Shown here: positions 1-8,524 of the stretch, piece after piece | Layout: every line of letters begins with the position of its first letter | How positions within the stretch are numbered: the stretch's first letter is position 1 | Assembly (NCBI RefSeq): GCF_000721265.1 | Contig: NZ_JOFZ01000003.1 | Coordinates: 310,001-374,000 of the forward strand | Direction: 5' to 3' | Source of the DNA: Streptomyces sp. NRRL F-5126 | GTDB lineage: Bacteria > Actinomycetota > Actinomycetes > Streptomycetales > Streptomycetaceae | DNA: 64,000 nucleotides | The notes under the pieces: generated by a model | Seen by the model: only the letters and a program-made list of their open reading frames with translations | Told to the model about the DNA's origin: nothing | The model's database searches: none | Position numbers and translations under genes: made by a program

Positions 1-1724
1 CACAGGATCGGGTCGTGCTGCGGCTCGACGGCGAGGACGTCGCGATGCGGCCGGAGCCCGGCAGGTGCGGCTGGTGGGCGGTGGAGGCGCCGGCGGGTGA
101 CGGCAGCCGGTACGGCTACGCGCTCGACGGCGGCCCGGTGCTGCCCGATCCGCGCTCGCGCCGCCAGCCCGAAGGACCCGACGGGCCGAGCGCGGTCGTC
201 GGCCCCGAGGCGTACGAGCGGCCGGCGCCGTGGACGGGCAGGGCGCTGCCAGGCGCGGTCCTCTACGAGCTGCACATCGGCACGTTCACCCGGGAGGGCA
301 CGCTCGACGCGGCCGCGGCCCAGCTCGACGCGGTCGCGGAACTGGGCGTGACGCACGTCGAGCTGATGCCGCTGTGCCCGTTCCCGGGCCGGCACGGCTG
401 GGGGTACGAGGGTGTCTCGCTGTGGGCCGTGCACGAGCCGTACGGCGGCCCCGCGGCGCTGAGCCGGTTCGTCGACGCGGCGCACGAGCGGGGACTCGGC
501 GTGGTGCTCGACGTCGTCCACAACCACCTCGGTCCCTCCGGCAACCACCTCCCGATGTTCGGCCCGTACTTCACCGACACGCACCACACGCCGTGGGGCG
601 CCGCGGTCAACCTCGACGCGCCGGGGTCCGACGAGGTCCGCGCCTTCCTGCTCGGCAGCGCGCTCGCCTGGCTGCGGGACTTCGGCCTCGACGGCCTGCG
701 GCTCGACGCGGTGCACGCGCTGGCCGACACCCGGGCGCTCACGTTCCTCGAGGAGCTGTCGGCGGAGGTGGACCGCCTGGGCGCCGAGACGGGCAGGCCG
801 CTGTTCCTGATCGCCGAGTCCGACCTGTGCGACCCTCGCACCACGACGCCGCGCCCGCTGGGCGGCCTCGGCCTGCACGCACAGTGGAACGACGACTTCC
901 ACCACGCGCTGCACACCGCGCTGACCGGCGAGTCGCAGGGCTACTACGGGGACTTCGCCCGCGCGCCGCTCGCCGCCCTGGCGAAGACACTGACCCGCGT
1001 GTTCTTCCACGACGGCACGTACTCCACCTTCCGCGGCAGGACGCACGGCCGGCCCGTGAACCGTACGCGCACGCCCGCGCACCGCTTCCTCGGCTACGCG
1101 CAGACGCACGACCAGATCGGCAACCGCGCCCAGGGTGACCGCCTCTCCGCGACGCTGCCGCAGGGCCTGCTGGCGTGCGCGGCGGCGCTCGTGCTCACGG
1201 GGCCGCACACGCCGATGCTGTTCATGGGCGAGGAGTGGGGCGCGACGACCCCGTGGCAGTTCTTCACCGACCACACGGACCCGGAGCTCGCCAGGGCCGT
1301 ACGGGACGGCAGGCGACGGGAGTTCGCCCCGCACGGCTGGGCCGCCGAGGACATCCCCGACCCGCAGGACCCGGCGACGAGGGAGCGGTCCTGCCTGGAC
1401 CGCTCCGAACGCGACGAGGAACCGCACGCACGGCTGCTCGCCTGGTACAGGGCGCTGATCGCGCTGCGCGCCGACCAGCCCGACCTGTCCGACCCCGACC
1501 TCACCGCCGTGGCCGTCGCCTTCGACGAGGCCGAGCGCTGGCTGACGTTCCGGCGCGGCGAGTTGCGGATCGCGGTGAACCTGTCGGACGCGCCACGGGA
1601 CATCCCGCTGGGAGGCGGCGCGCCCCACCGCCTCCTGGCCTCCTGGGAGGAGGTCCCACCGCCGGACTCCACGGGAGTGCTGCGGCTGCCCGCCAGGTGC
1701 GCGGCCGTCCTGGCGAGCACCTGA
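1..1724 (+). CDS. treZ: malto-oligosyltrehalose trehalohydrolase (5' end outside window)
   Basis: TreZ hydrolyses the alpha-1,4 bond next to the terminal trehalose unit of maltooligosyl-trehalose, releasing trehalose; it is the second step of the TreY/TreZ route from glycogen. The reading frame is open from the first base and already reads RVVLRLDG, a strand of the N-terminal beta-sandwich domain, so only about ten residues appear to be missing. GH13 signatures follow in order: DVVHNH near 512, LRLDAVHA with the catalytic aspartate near 697, IAESD with the acid/base glutamate near 811 and THDQIGN near 1105. The sequence ends in a short beta-rich C-terminal domain. A treY partner would be expected upstream, outside the window. 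The next gene converges on it with only 26 bases between. Confidence 0.93.
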   Translation, partial: QDRVVLRLDGEDVAMRPEPGRCGWWAVEAPAGDGSRYGYALDGGPVLPDPRSRRQPEGPDGPSAVVGPEAYERPAPWTGRALPGAVLYELHIGTFTREGTLDAAAAQLDAVAELGVTHVELMPLCPFPGRHGWGYEGVSLWAVHEPYGGPAALSRFVDAAHERGLGVVLDVVHNHLGPSGNHLPMFGPYFTDTHHTPWGAAVNLDAPGSDEVRAFLLGSALAWLRDFGLDGLRLDAVHALADTRALTFLEELSAEVDRLGAETGRPLFLIAESDLCDPRTTTPRPLGGLGLHAQWNDDFHHALHTALTGESQGYYGDFARAPLAALAKTLTRVFFHDGTYSTFRGRTHGRPVNRTRTPAHRFLGYAQTHDQIGNRAQGDRLSATLPQGLLACAAALVLTGPHTPMLFMGEEWGATTPWQFFTDHTDPELARAVRDGRRREFAPHGWAAEDIPDPQDPATRERSCLDRSERDEEPHARLLAWYRALIALRADQPDLSDPDLTAVAVAFDEAERWLTFRRGELRIAVNLSDAPRDIPLGGGAPHRLLASWEEVPPPDSTGVLRLPARCAAVLAST

Positions 1725-1750
1725 TCGCACGTCAGGGGCCGCGCGGAGCG

Positions 1751-2920
1751 CTACTCGACGATCGCCATCTCGCGCGGTGTGTTGTTGCACCGGCGGCCGC
1801 CCGTCTCCGTCGCCGTCACGATGTCCTCGATCCTGACCCCGAACCTGCCGGGCAGGTAGACGCCCGGCTCGATCGAGAAGCACATGCCGGGCACGATCGG
1901 GCGCTCTTCGCCCTCGATCATGTAGGGCGGCTCGTGCGTGGTGACGCCGATGCCGTGACCCGTGCGGTGGATGAAGTACGGTCCGTAGCCGGCGTCCTCG
2001 ATCACCGCGCGCGCCGCACGGTCCACGTCCTGGCACGTGGCCCCGGGGCGGACGGCGAGGAACCCGGCCTGCTGCGCCTCCCGCACGGTGTCGTGGACGC
2101 GCCGCTCCTGTGCCGTCGGCTCGCCGACGTGGACGGTGCGCGTCGTGTCGGAGCCGTACCCGTGCTTGAGGCCGCCGAAGTCCAGGACGACCATGTCCCC
2201 CTGCTCGACGACGCGTTCGCCGGCCTCGTGGTGCGGGTCGGCGCCGTTGGGGCCCGAGCCGACGACCGTGAAGTCGACCTGTGAGTGGCCGTGCGCCAGC
2301 AGGAGCGCGGCGAGGTCCGCCGCGATCTCGGACTCCCTGCGTCCCGCGAAGCGCACCGTCAGGATGTCCTCGTACGCGGCGTCCGCCGCCGCGCCCGCCG
2401 CCTCGACCCTGGCGAGTTCCCGGGCGTCCTTGACCGCGCGCAGCATCGGCATCGCGTCGGACAGGCCTCGGTAGGAGGTGGCGGGGAGTGCGCGCTGGAG
2501 CGCGAGCAGGTGCAGTGCCCAGGCGTTGTCGCTGATGCCGAACCGGCCGCCGGCGTCCAGCAGTCCGGCCGTCAGCGCGTAAGGATCGTCGGCGTCCGTC
2601 CAGCCGCTCAGTGTGAGCGCGGGCGCGCCCGGGGCGTGTTCCGCGTCCCCGGCCTCCAGCGCGGGCACGACCAGGGTGGGGCGGCTGCCGGCGTCCGCCG
2701 CGGCCGGCACGACCAGCAGCGTCAGCCGCTCGGTGTCGGCGCTCGGCCGGTACCCGGTCAGGTACGTCATGTCCGGGCCGGGGGCGACGAGGAGACCCGC
2801 GAGTCCCGCCGCCGCGGCGTCGGCCGCGGCGCGCTCCATGCGCGCGCGGTAGTCGACGGCGGTGAAGGGGGCCGGAGCGGGCGGGAGATCGGACGCGGAT
2901 GCGGAATCGGTGGAGGCCAT
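1751..2920 (-). CDS. M24 family Xaa-Pro aminopeptidase
   Basis: This cytoplasmic metallopeptidase (389 aa) should remove N-terminal residues preceding proline. An N-terminal creatinase-like domain occupies roughly the first 150 residues and is followed by the pita-bread catalytic domain. All five expected metal ligands are visible: the aspartates in VVLDFGG and YGSDTTRT, the histidine in HRTGHGIGVTTHEPP, and the glutamates in SIEPGVYLP and VRIEDIV. I chose the ATG at 2920, which gives MASTDSA and has AGGATG about ten bases upstream, over an arginine-rich extension to 2977. It is encoded alone between treZ (convergent) and the transporter gene. The exact substrate is unknown. Confidence 0.9.
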   Translation of the reverse strand: MASTDSASASDLPPAPAPFTAVDYRARMERAAADAAAAGLAGLLVAPGPDMTYLTGYRPSADTERLTLLVVPAAADAGSRPTLVVPALEAGDAEHAPGAPALTLSGWTDADDPYALTAGLLDAGGRFGISDNAWALHLLALQRALPATSYRGLSDAMPMLRAVKDARELARVEAAGAAADAAYEDILTVRFAGRRESEIAADLAALLLAHGHSQVDFTVVGSGPNGADPHHEAGERVVEQGDMVVLDFGGLKHGYGSDTTRTVHVGEPTAQERRVHDTVREAQQAGFLAVRPGATCQDVDRAARAVIEDAGYGPYFIHRTGHGIGVTTHEPPYMIEGEERPIVPGMCFSIEPGVYLPGRFGVRIEDIVTATETGGRRCNNTPREMAIVE

Positions 2921-2981
2921 CGCACCATCCTGCCAACGCGGGCCGTGCCGCGCGAGGGGGAATCGGCGGGAACGCACGGGA

Positions 2982-3030
2982 GTGGGCCGGCGCGGACGGC
3001 CGCTGTCGCGGCCGCGTCCCGCCGGCCCAC
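2982..3030 (-). terminator. hairpin terminator after the acetate-transporter gene
   Basis: Two 11-base arms, GTGGGCCGGCG at 2982-2992 and its exact complement at 3020-3030, enclose an almost fully paired GC-rich interior. The hairpin lies 44 bases past the stop at 3074 and before the upstream end of the M24 peptidase gene. There is no clear U-run, which is usual for Streptomyces. Confidence 0.6.
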
Positions 3031-3073
3031 CCGTATCCGTCTCACACGCCTCGGAAGGCCTGGCCTCGGAGGA

Positions 3074-3883
3074 CTACTGGCCAACCTTGGTCCCGGGCTC
3101 GCCCATCGGGTAGCTGATGGGCCGCACGGCGCGGTGGCCCGGCAGGTTGCCGCGCATGCTCCACTCGCCGACCGGGAGGATGACGCGTCCCTTGAAGGCG
3201 CTCTTGAGCATCATCGCCCCAGCCGTGTAGAAAGCGGCCGCCGACGCCGCCACCAGGACCCAGCCGGCCGCGTTGACGAGGTCGGACGAGGGCGAGATCA
3301 GCCCCGCGGCGAGCAGGGAGGAACCCGCGGCGAGCAGTATCAGCACGAGGAACAGCGCCATGTTCTCCGCGAGCGCGGCCAGCGCGCCGAACAGTGTCAC
3401 GACGGCCAGGACTATCCACCAGAACCCGAACGCCTGCGTGGTGAACACGTTCGGCGGCAGGAGGCCGTTGGCGGCCATCAGGGCCGTCATGCCCCAGGCG
3501 AGCCAGAAGGCGCCCCAGGTGCCGTGCATCGCCGTGGCCACGCCGTCCCTCGCACGGTACGACCACATGCCGGCGAGGAGCTGGGCGAGTCCGCCGAAGA
3601 AGATGGCGAACGGCGCGATGATCACCGGGGACAGCAGGGAATTGCCCCACCATCCGGCCAGGTTGGAGGCCACCATGAAGGTGGCGCCCGCGAAGCCGAA
3701 CAGGCCCAGGATCGAAGGGGCCGCGATCGGCGTGACGACGAGGCGGCTGCGTGCCGCCCAGTCCTCGTAGCTGCCTTCGTAGGAGTCGTACGAGTGGGAT
3801 CCGTCCGAGCCGTGGCTGTGGCCGTTGTGCCGAGGTTCGCCGTTTCGGGTCGGAGGCCCTGCTGGAGGGTGGTAACTGCTCAT
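3074..3883 (-). CDS. GPR1/FUN34/YaaH (SatP-type) acetate transporter
   Basis: Integral membrane protein of 269 aa with about six hydrophobic segments after residue 50, including APSILGLFGFAGATFMVA and IIAPFAIFFGGLAQLLAGMW, which are typical of the acetate/succinate uptake channel family. The ATG at 3883 is preceded by GCGAGGAC. Residues 1-46 form an unusual hydrophilic head rich in His, Ser, Gly and Tyr (GHSHGSDGSHSYDSYEGSYE). Known SatP proteins have short N-termini. The gene stands alone, with a hairpin downstream and a small dyad in its leader. Substrate preference for acetate is inferred from the family. Confidence 0.87.
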   Translation of the reverse strand: MSSYHPPAGPPTRNGEPRHNGHSHGSDGSHSYDSYEGSYEDWAARSRLVVTPIAAPSILGLFGFAGATFMVASNLAGWWGNSLLSPVIIAPFAIFFGGLAQLLAGMWSYRARDGVATAMHGTWGAFWLAWGMTALMAANGLLPPNVFTTQAFGFWWIVLAVVTLFGALAALAENMALFLVLILLAAGSSLLAAGLISPSSDLVNAAGWVLVAASAAAFYTAGAMMLKSAFKGRVILPVGEWSMRGNLPGHRAVRPISYPMGEPGTKVGQ

Positions 3884-3999
3884 CTCGCGGTCCTCGCCTC
3901 TCTCGCGTTGGGCTCGTGGAGCCCGATTCGGAGACCCGGCGCCGTCGATGAACGACCCGCCGCGTCGCAGCAGACGAGGTACCCGGGCGAAGAGCTGCT

Positions 4000-4018
4000 A
4001 GTCACATCAAAAGTGACT
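4000..4018. promoter_or_regulatory. inverted repeat upstream of the acetate-transporter gene
   Basis: AGTCAC and GTGACT form perfect 6-base arms separated by seven bases (ATCAAAA), about 120 bases upstream of the transporter start. The region is locally AT-richer than its surroundings. The arms face the wrong way for a Crp site (TGTGA-N6-TCACA). It is a possible operator with no identified regulator. Confidence 0.3.
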
Positions 4019-4082
4019 TATTGCCCGTTTCGTCACGCGAGAGCTTCCAGACCCTCATCCACCAGCATGTATGAGTGCGGTG

Positions 4083-5054
4083 CTACCGCCGGCCGCCGTC
4101 CGGCGGCTCCTGCGCGGTCAGCCGCGCGAGCACTTCCTGGAAGTCGTCGTCGACCACGATCCGCACCTCGTCGTCACTCTCCGCGCCCTTCTGGCTGAGC
4201 TGCGTGATCACACCGCCCCGCCACCAGTAGACGTACGGGCTGATCGCGCCCGGCGTGTCCTCGAAGGCGGACGCGGCGAACATCGCCATGCCCGCGAGCG
4301 ACGGCACGACGCCCGCGTCGCGGATGACGTGGAAGGCCAGTTGGTGGCGGAACGGCATCGCGACGAGAGCACCGTCGGCCGTGAGCTGCTGACCGGTGGT
4401 CTGCCTGACCACCGTCTCCAGCGCGAGGACCCGGCTCGCCGTGTAGAAGGAGTCGCCGACGACGACCTCGAACCGCATGCCCTCGTCGCCCGTGACGGTC
4501 TCCCGGCCCTCGACCGGCAGTTCGCGCAGGTTGTCCATGGCGCGCCGGCGCAGCCCGTCGGTCTCGCCGAGCTGGCCGAGTGCCTCGTCGGTCAGCATCA
4601 TCACGGACTCGGGCAGGTCGAGCGCGAGCAGTTCGTAGAGACCGGGGGCGACGTAGCGCGCGTAGCCGAAGTTCTCCGCGTCGAGCCCCTCTCCGCTGAT
4701 CACCCTCGGGTACAGCTGGGCCCTGATCTGCGCGGGCGGCAGCGTGTCGAGCGCCGAGGGACCGTCCACGGTGCGCAGCACCATGGCGGCATGCCTGCGG
4801 GCCAGTTCGCCCCAGGCTCGCGGTCCCCTGTCGTCGTTGTGGCAGACGGCGGCGAGATTCCCGAGGCCGAACTGCCGTCCCGCGTTGTCCACCACGGCGC
4901 CCTCGTACAGCGTCACCTCCAGGCCGTGCTCGGCGAACGCCTCGCGGACCTGTGAACGGAAGTACGCGGCCTCGTCGACCGAGAAGAACGAGAACGCGGG
5001 GTCACGCGGTGTGTCGCGCGCGTCACGCCGTGATCCCCGCCGGAACAGCCGCAC
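4083..5054 (-). CDS. conserved hypothetical protein, DUF1444-like
   Basis: I do not recognise a function. The 323-residue product is soluble, acidic and lacks a signal peptide or membrane segment. It starts with a basic tip (MRLFRRGSRR), followed by a mixed alpha/beta body with phrases such as RAWGELARRHAAMVL, QIRAQLYPRVISGEGLD and MRFEVVVGDSFYTASRVLALE. The PRVI and FVVV-type strands recall the DUF1444/YtpQ family, but this is a weak resemblance. The GTG at 5054 is preceded by GGAGG nine bases upstream. It is followed by the acetate-transporter gene on the same strand after about 200 bases, so it is probably a separate transcription unit. Confidence 0.7.
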   Translation of the reverse strand: MRLFRRGSRRDARDTPRDPAFSFFSVDEAAYFRSQVREAFAEHGLEVTLYEGAVVDNAGRQFGLGNLAAVCHNDDRGPRAWGELARRHAAMVLRTVDGPSALDTLPPAQIRAQLYPRVISGEGLDAENFGYARYVAPGLYELLALDLPESVMMLTDEALGQLGETDGLRRRAMDNLRELPVEGRETVTGDEGMRFEVVVGDSFYTASRVLALETVVRQTTGQQLTADGALVAMPFRHQLAFHVIRDAGVVPSLAGMAMFAASAFEDTPGAISPYVYWWRGGVITQLSQKGAESDDEVRIVVDDDFQEVLARLTAQEPPDGGRR

Positions 5055-5184
5055 CTCGCGTCGCCTCCGTCCTTGCTCTCATGCCGTCTCCCGCATCCGC
5101 GCCTTCCCAGGTGGTGCCTCTGCCCTTTCGATGCTATGCCCACTCCTCCCGGGCGCCGATAACCGTTTCGTTACCGGTCGGGGT

Positions 5185-5889
5185 TTACGGCTCACTGGGC
5201 GAGCCGGTCTCCGCGGGACCGAAGACGTCGTACGCGAGCACCACGTCGGCCCGGTCCCTGCCGCGGGCCACCAGGCGCGCGTTGACCTCGTCCGAGCGCT
5301 CCACCCAGCGCTGGGCGAAGGCGCGCTCCTTGCCGAAGCGCACGTGCCGCTCGACCAGCCGCCGCACGCGCGCCTCGGGGTCGGGGTCGAGGTACCACGC
5401 CTCGTCGAGGAGCGGCCGCACAGGGGCCCAGGACGGGTCGTCGTGGAGCAGGTAGTTGCCCTCGGTGACGACGAGCTCCACCTCGGGCGGTACACCGATG
5501 CTCCCGGCCACCGCCTCTTCCAGTGACCTGTCGAACACGGGCGCGTACACCACGACGCCGGGCCGCGCCGCGCGCAGCCGGGCCAGCAGCTCGACGTAGC
5601 CGGCCGCGTCGAAGGTGTCGGGGGCGCCCTTGCGGTCCGCCCTGCCGAGTCGCTCCAGCTCCGCCTGTGCGAGGTGGAAGCCGTCCATGGGCACCAGGGC
5701 GGCGGCGTCCCGCCCGTGCCGCTCGACCAGCCTGCCGACGAGTCGCCGCGCGAGCGTCGACTTGCCGGCGCCTGGCGCGCCCGCGATGCCCAGCAGGCTG
5801 CGGCGCCCCGGGACGCAGAGGCCGCGGGCGCGTTCGACGAGCCCGTCGAACACACGGGGGTCATGCGCATGGGGGTGGTGCGTTTCCAT
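5185..5889 (-). CDS. nucleoside/sugar kinase-like P-loop protein (uridine kinase superfamily)
   Basis: Cytoplasmic 234-residue kinase. The Walker A motif GAPGAGKSTLARRL lies near residue 37. A substrate-binding VPMDGFHL segment near 65 and the strand ELVVTEGNYLLHDD follow. These are the signatures of the phosphoribulokinase/uridine kinase superfamily branch that includes YggC- and FrcK-like proteins acting on small sugars or nucleosides. RVRRLVERHVRFGKE provides the lid arginines. The gene is divergent from the GAP1 gene, with 133 bases between the two starts. The substrate cannot be told from the sequence. Confidence 0.83.
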   Translation of the reverse strand: METHHPHAHDPRVFDGLVERARGLCVPGRRSLLGIAGAPGAGKSTLARRLVGRLVERHGRDAAALVPMDGFHLAQAELERLGRADRKGAPDTFDAAGYVELLARLRAARPGVVVYAPVFDRSLEEAVAGSIGVPPEVELVVTEGNYLLHDDPSWAPVRPLLDEAWYLDPDPEARVRRLVERHVRFGKERAFAQRWVERSDEVNARLVARGRDRADVVLAYDVFGPAETGSPSEP

Positions 5890-6022
5890 GGCCGCATTGT
5901 GGCCGGGCGGGCCAGGCGGGCCGGCGCTCGGGGGTCTGCTCGACGCCGTGCGCCACGATCTGAAAAGCTCTCGGTGCGGGCGATGTCCGCACGGTGATCA
6001 GGGTACGAAGGGGAAACCGGGT

Positions 6023-8524
6023 ATGAGCCTGGCGCAGCTGCACTACACCTCGGCCCCACGGGGTGGCGCCGACGCGCCCGGCGCAGGGTTCACCGCCGTC
6101 ACGCCAGGGGTTTCGCGTGAACTACGGGGGGAGGCCGAGCGGTTGCTCGCGTACGAGCCGCCGCGTGACGCTCCCCCGCACCCCTCTGCCGCCGAACTGG
6201 CCGCGTTCCCGACGGCGTTGAGCCACAGCCTGCTGGCGGACGGCAGCCGCCTGCTGGCGCGTGCGGTGTGTACGGGCGTGGACCACAGCGGACGCTGGTG
6301 CGCATTCCACGCGCACGCGGTCGTCATCCCCCAGGACGCGGAACTACCGGGCGGCGCACTGCCGTTCGCGACGTGGGAGGCACCGCAGTGGGCGTCCGCC
6401 GCACCCGTGGACGGGCGCGTGGTGCCGCAGGCCTCCTTCGACGCGGCGCCCGCGCCCGGCGGGCCGCTGGGCACCGGCGCGCTCACCGCGTTCGCGACGA
6501 CCAGGGCCGCGCGGCTGGCCGCGTTCCTCACGGCCGTCCGCGAGTTGTGCGAGGGCCGGCACGCGCGGCCGGGCGCCCCGGCACGGCTGTTCGTCGTGGA
6601 GCGTGACAGCACGGACGTGGCGCGCTGGCTGGCGCTGGCCTGCGCCACGCTGCCCCGCGGGTACGCGCGGAGGCTGACGTTCACCACGTACACCCGCAGG
6701 CCAGGACAGGCCCCGCAGCAGATCGTGGGGGTGCTGCCCGCCGACGCGGCCTCCCTGGCGGGCCGCAGGGGCCAGGACGGCGCATCGCGCATATTCGACG
6801 GGACGGCGCACGGCGAAGCCGGCGTGCCGCCCGGCACCACGGGCCGCCTCGCAGCCGATCCCACCGACACGACGGCCGCCTGGGCCGCCACGGCGGCCCG
6901 CGTCTGGCTGTCCGGGGTGCCCGACGTGTTCGAGGCAGCCGGCGCGCTGCCGGACGGCAGGCTGTCCGCCGGCGCCCTCGCCTGCGCGGCCCTCACGGCG
7001 GGCGTAGCCCTCGACGCGGAGGAGCGCGCGGAGGCGGCGGCGTGGGCGCGGCTGCACGCGCGGGTCCTGGACGCCGGTGTGGTGGACCGGGTCGTGACCG
7101 CGCTGTGCGAGACCACCGGGGAGCGCTCGCACGCCGAGGCCGCGGCGCTGGCCAGGCTGCTGGGCGCGCTCGGCATGACCGCCTCTCCCGCGACGACGGC
7201 GGCGCTGGGAGCCCTGGTGCTGACCCTGGCCGTGCGCATGCCGTCGGCGGTGCCCGAACTGCCGGTCGCGCGCCTCACCGCCTTGCCCGTGTCCGTGAAG
7301 GACCGGCTCGCCCTCGACCTCGCGGAGGAGCTGCGTGCCGGGGTGGCGGGCGGCTCGGGCGGCGTCGCGGACCCGCCGACGCTGCTTCGGGTCGCCGGTG
7401 TCCTGGGGGTGGACTGCGCGGATCTGCTGCCCGGCGTGGCGGGCAGACTCGCGGCCGCGCTCGCGGCCGACCCGGAGGGGGCGTGGGGCCCCGCTGTGGA
7501 GGCGGTGCTCGACGAGCAGTTCGAGCTGCGAACGGAGCTGCTGAGCGCCCTCGACGCCCGGGCGGCCGAGGATCCGGCCGCCGCCGTCCGGCTGATGGCC
7601 GTCACCGCGCTGGAGCTGACCGGCGTCCAGGCGCTGCCGCACCTGCGGATGTGCGCGGACGCCCCGCACGGGGGCAGGCCCGCCGGGGAGCGGGTGGGCG
7701 CCCTGCACGAGGCGCTGCGCGCGGCGGGTGTCTCGCCGCTCGCCGAGCCGCTGGTGCTGCGGACCGCCGTGCGCCTGGTGTGGGACGGCGCACTGCCGAC
7801 GGCGAGCGAGGCCCGTCAGATGCTCGACGAGACGGGCTCCGACGCGCACCGCGTCGCAGGCACCTGGCACGTCCTGGTGCGGTCCGCGCTCGAAGCTCCC
7901 GCGGACGATCCCGCCGCGCCCGCGCTCGCCCCCGTACTGCTGCGCTGCTTCCCCGACACGATCGGGCCAGGGCCGCGCGACGCCCTGCGGCTGCTGGAGT
8001 TCGCGGGCGCGCTGGAGGACGTGCGGGTGGCGGCGCCCTGGGTGGAGCCCGCCCTGGCCGCGCGGGAGGCCGCCAGGCGCCACGGCCCCGTCGCGCCCGC
8101 CGTGCTCGACCGGCTCGGCGCGGCGCTCGCGAGCCGCCTGCTGTCGCGGGAGCGCCCCGACGGCGAGCTGTACGCGCTGATACACCGGGGTGACGCCGCG
8201 CTCCTCGCCGCGTACACGGCCGCGGCGCGCACCGACCCGGTCGCGGCGAGGCTGCGCACGGTGCCCGCGTACGCGGCGGACTGCTTCGCCGCGTGGACGT
8301 CGCTGCCAGGCGCGACGGGCGACTGGGACCAGGCGCGGACGGCGCTGCTCGACAAGGTGCTGCGGCCCGCGGTGCGCGCGCTGCCCGCAGCTGACCTGGC
8401 CGAGGTGGAGCGCCATCTCGAAGCGGCCGGCGCCCACCGCGCCGAGGAGTTCCGCGCCTGGCAGCGCGAGTCGGCGCTCAGCCGGCTCGGTCGCCGGCTC
8501 GGCGGGCTCGGCCGGCGCGCCTGA
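6023..8524 (+). CDS. GTPase-associated protein 1 (GAP1) family protein, orphan
   Basis: Large soluble protein of 833 residues. The N-terminal block (about 1-140) contains LHYTSAPRG...FTAVTPGVS and FHAHAVVIP. The middle block contains LPRGYARRLTFTTYTRRP and QQIVGVLP, phrases I associate with the N and M domains of GTPase-associated protein 1. The long helical, alanine-rich C-terminal half matches the GAP1-C type. GAP1 proteins are described as partners of TRAFAC-type GTPases in candidate conflict systems. Here neither neighbour is a GTPase or a von Willebrand A protein. I chose the ATG at 6023, with AAGGGG 12 bases upstream. The 3' end overlaps narI, on the opposite strand, by 47 bases. Confidence 0.8.
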   Translation: MSLAQLHYTSAPRGGADAPGAGFTAVTPGVSRELRGEAERLLAYEPPRDAPPHPSAAELAAFPTALSHSLLADGSRLLARAVCTGVDHSGRWCAFHAHAVVIPQDAELPGGALPFATWEAPQWASAAPVDGRVVPQASFDAAPAPGGPLGTGALTAFATTRAARLAAFLTAVRELCEGRHARPGAPARLFVVERDSTDVARWLALACATLPRGYARRLTFTTYTRRPGQAPQQIVGVLPADAASLAGRRGQDGASRIFDGTAHGEAGVPPGTTGRLAADPTDTTAAWAATAARVWLSGVPDVFEAAGALPDGRLSAGALACAALTAGVALDAEERAEAAAWARLHARVLDAGVVDRVVTALCETTGERSHAEAAALARLLGALGMTASPATTAALGALVLTLAVRMPSAVPELPVARLTALPVSVKDRLALDLAEELRAGVAGGSGGVADPPTLLRVAGVLGVDCADLLPGVAGRLAAALAADPEGAWGPAVEAVLDEQFELRTELLSALDARAAEDPAAAVRLMAVTALELTGVQALPHLRMCADAPHGGRPAGERVGALHEALRAAGVSPLAEPLVLRTAVRLVWDGALPTASEARQMLDETGSDAHRVAGTWHVLVRSALEAPADDPAAPALAPVLLRCFPDTIGPGPRDALRLLEFAGALEDVRVAAPWVEPALAAREAARRHGPVAPAVLDRLGAALASRLLSRERPDGELYALIHRGDAALLAAYTAAARTDPVAARLRTVPAYAADCFAAWTSLPGATGDWDQARTALLDKVLRPAVRALPAADLAEVERHLEAAGAHRAEEFRAWQRESALSRLGRRLGGLGRRA

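Noticed and set aside
4000..4018. Crp site upstream of the acetate-transporter gene
   Set aside because: The arms read TCAC...GTGA, opposite to the Crp order TGTGA...TCACA.
2285..4198. 637-codon open frame on the plus strand
   Set aside because: Arg/Gly/Ala-rich antisense shadow of the M24 peptidase and transporter genes, without any domain phrase.
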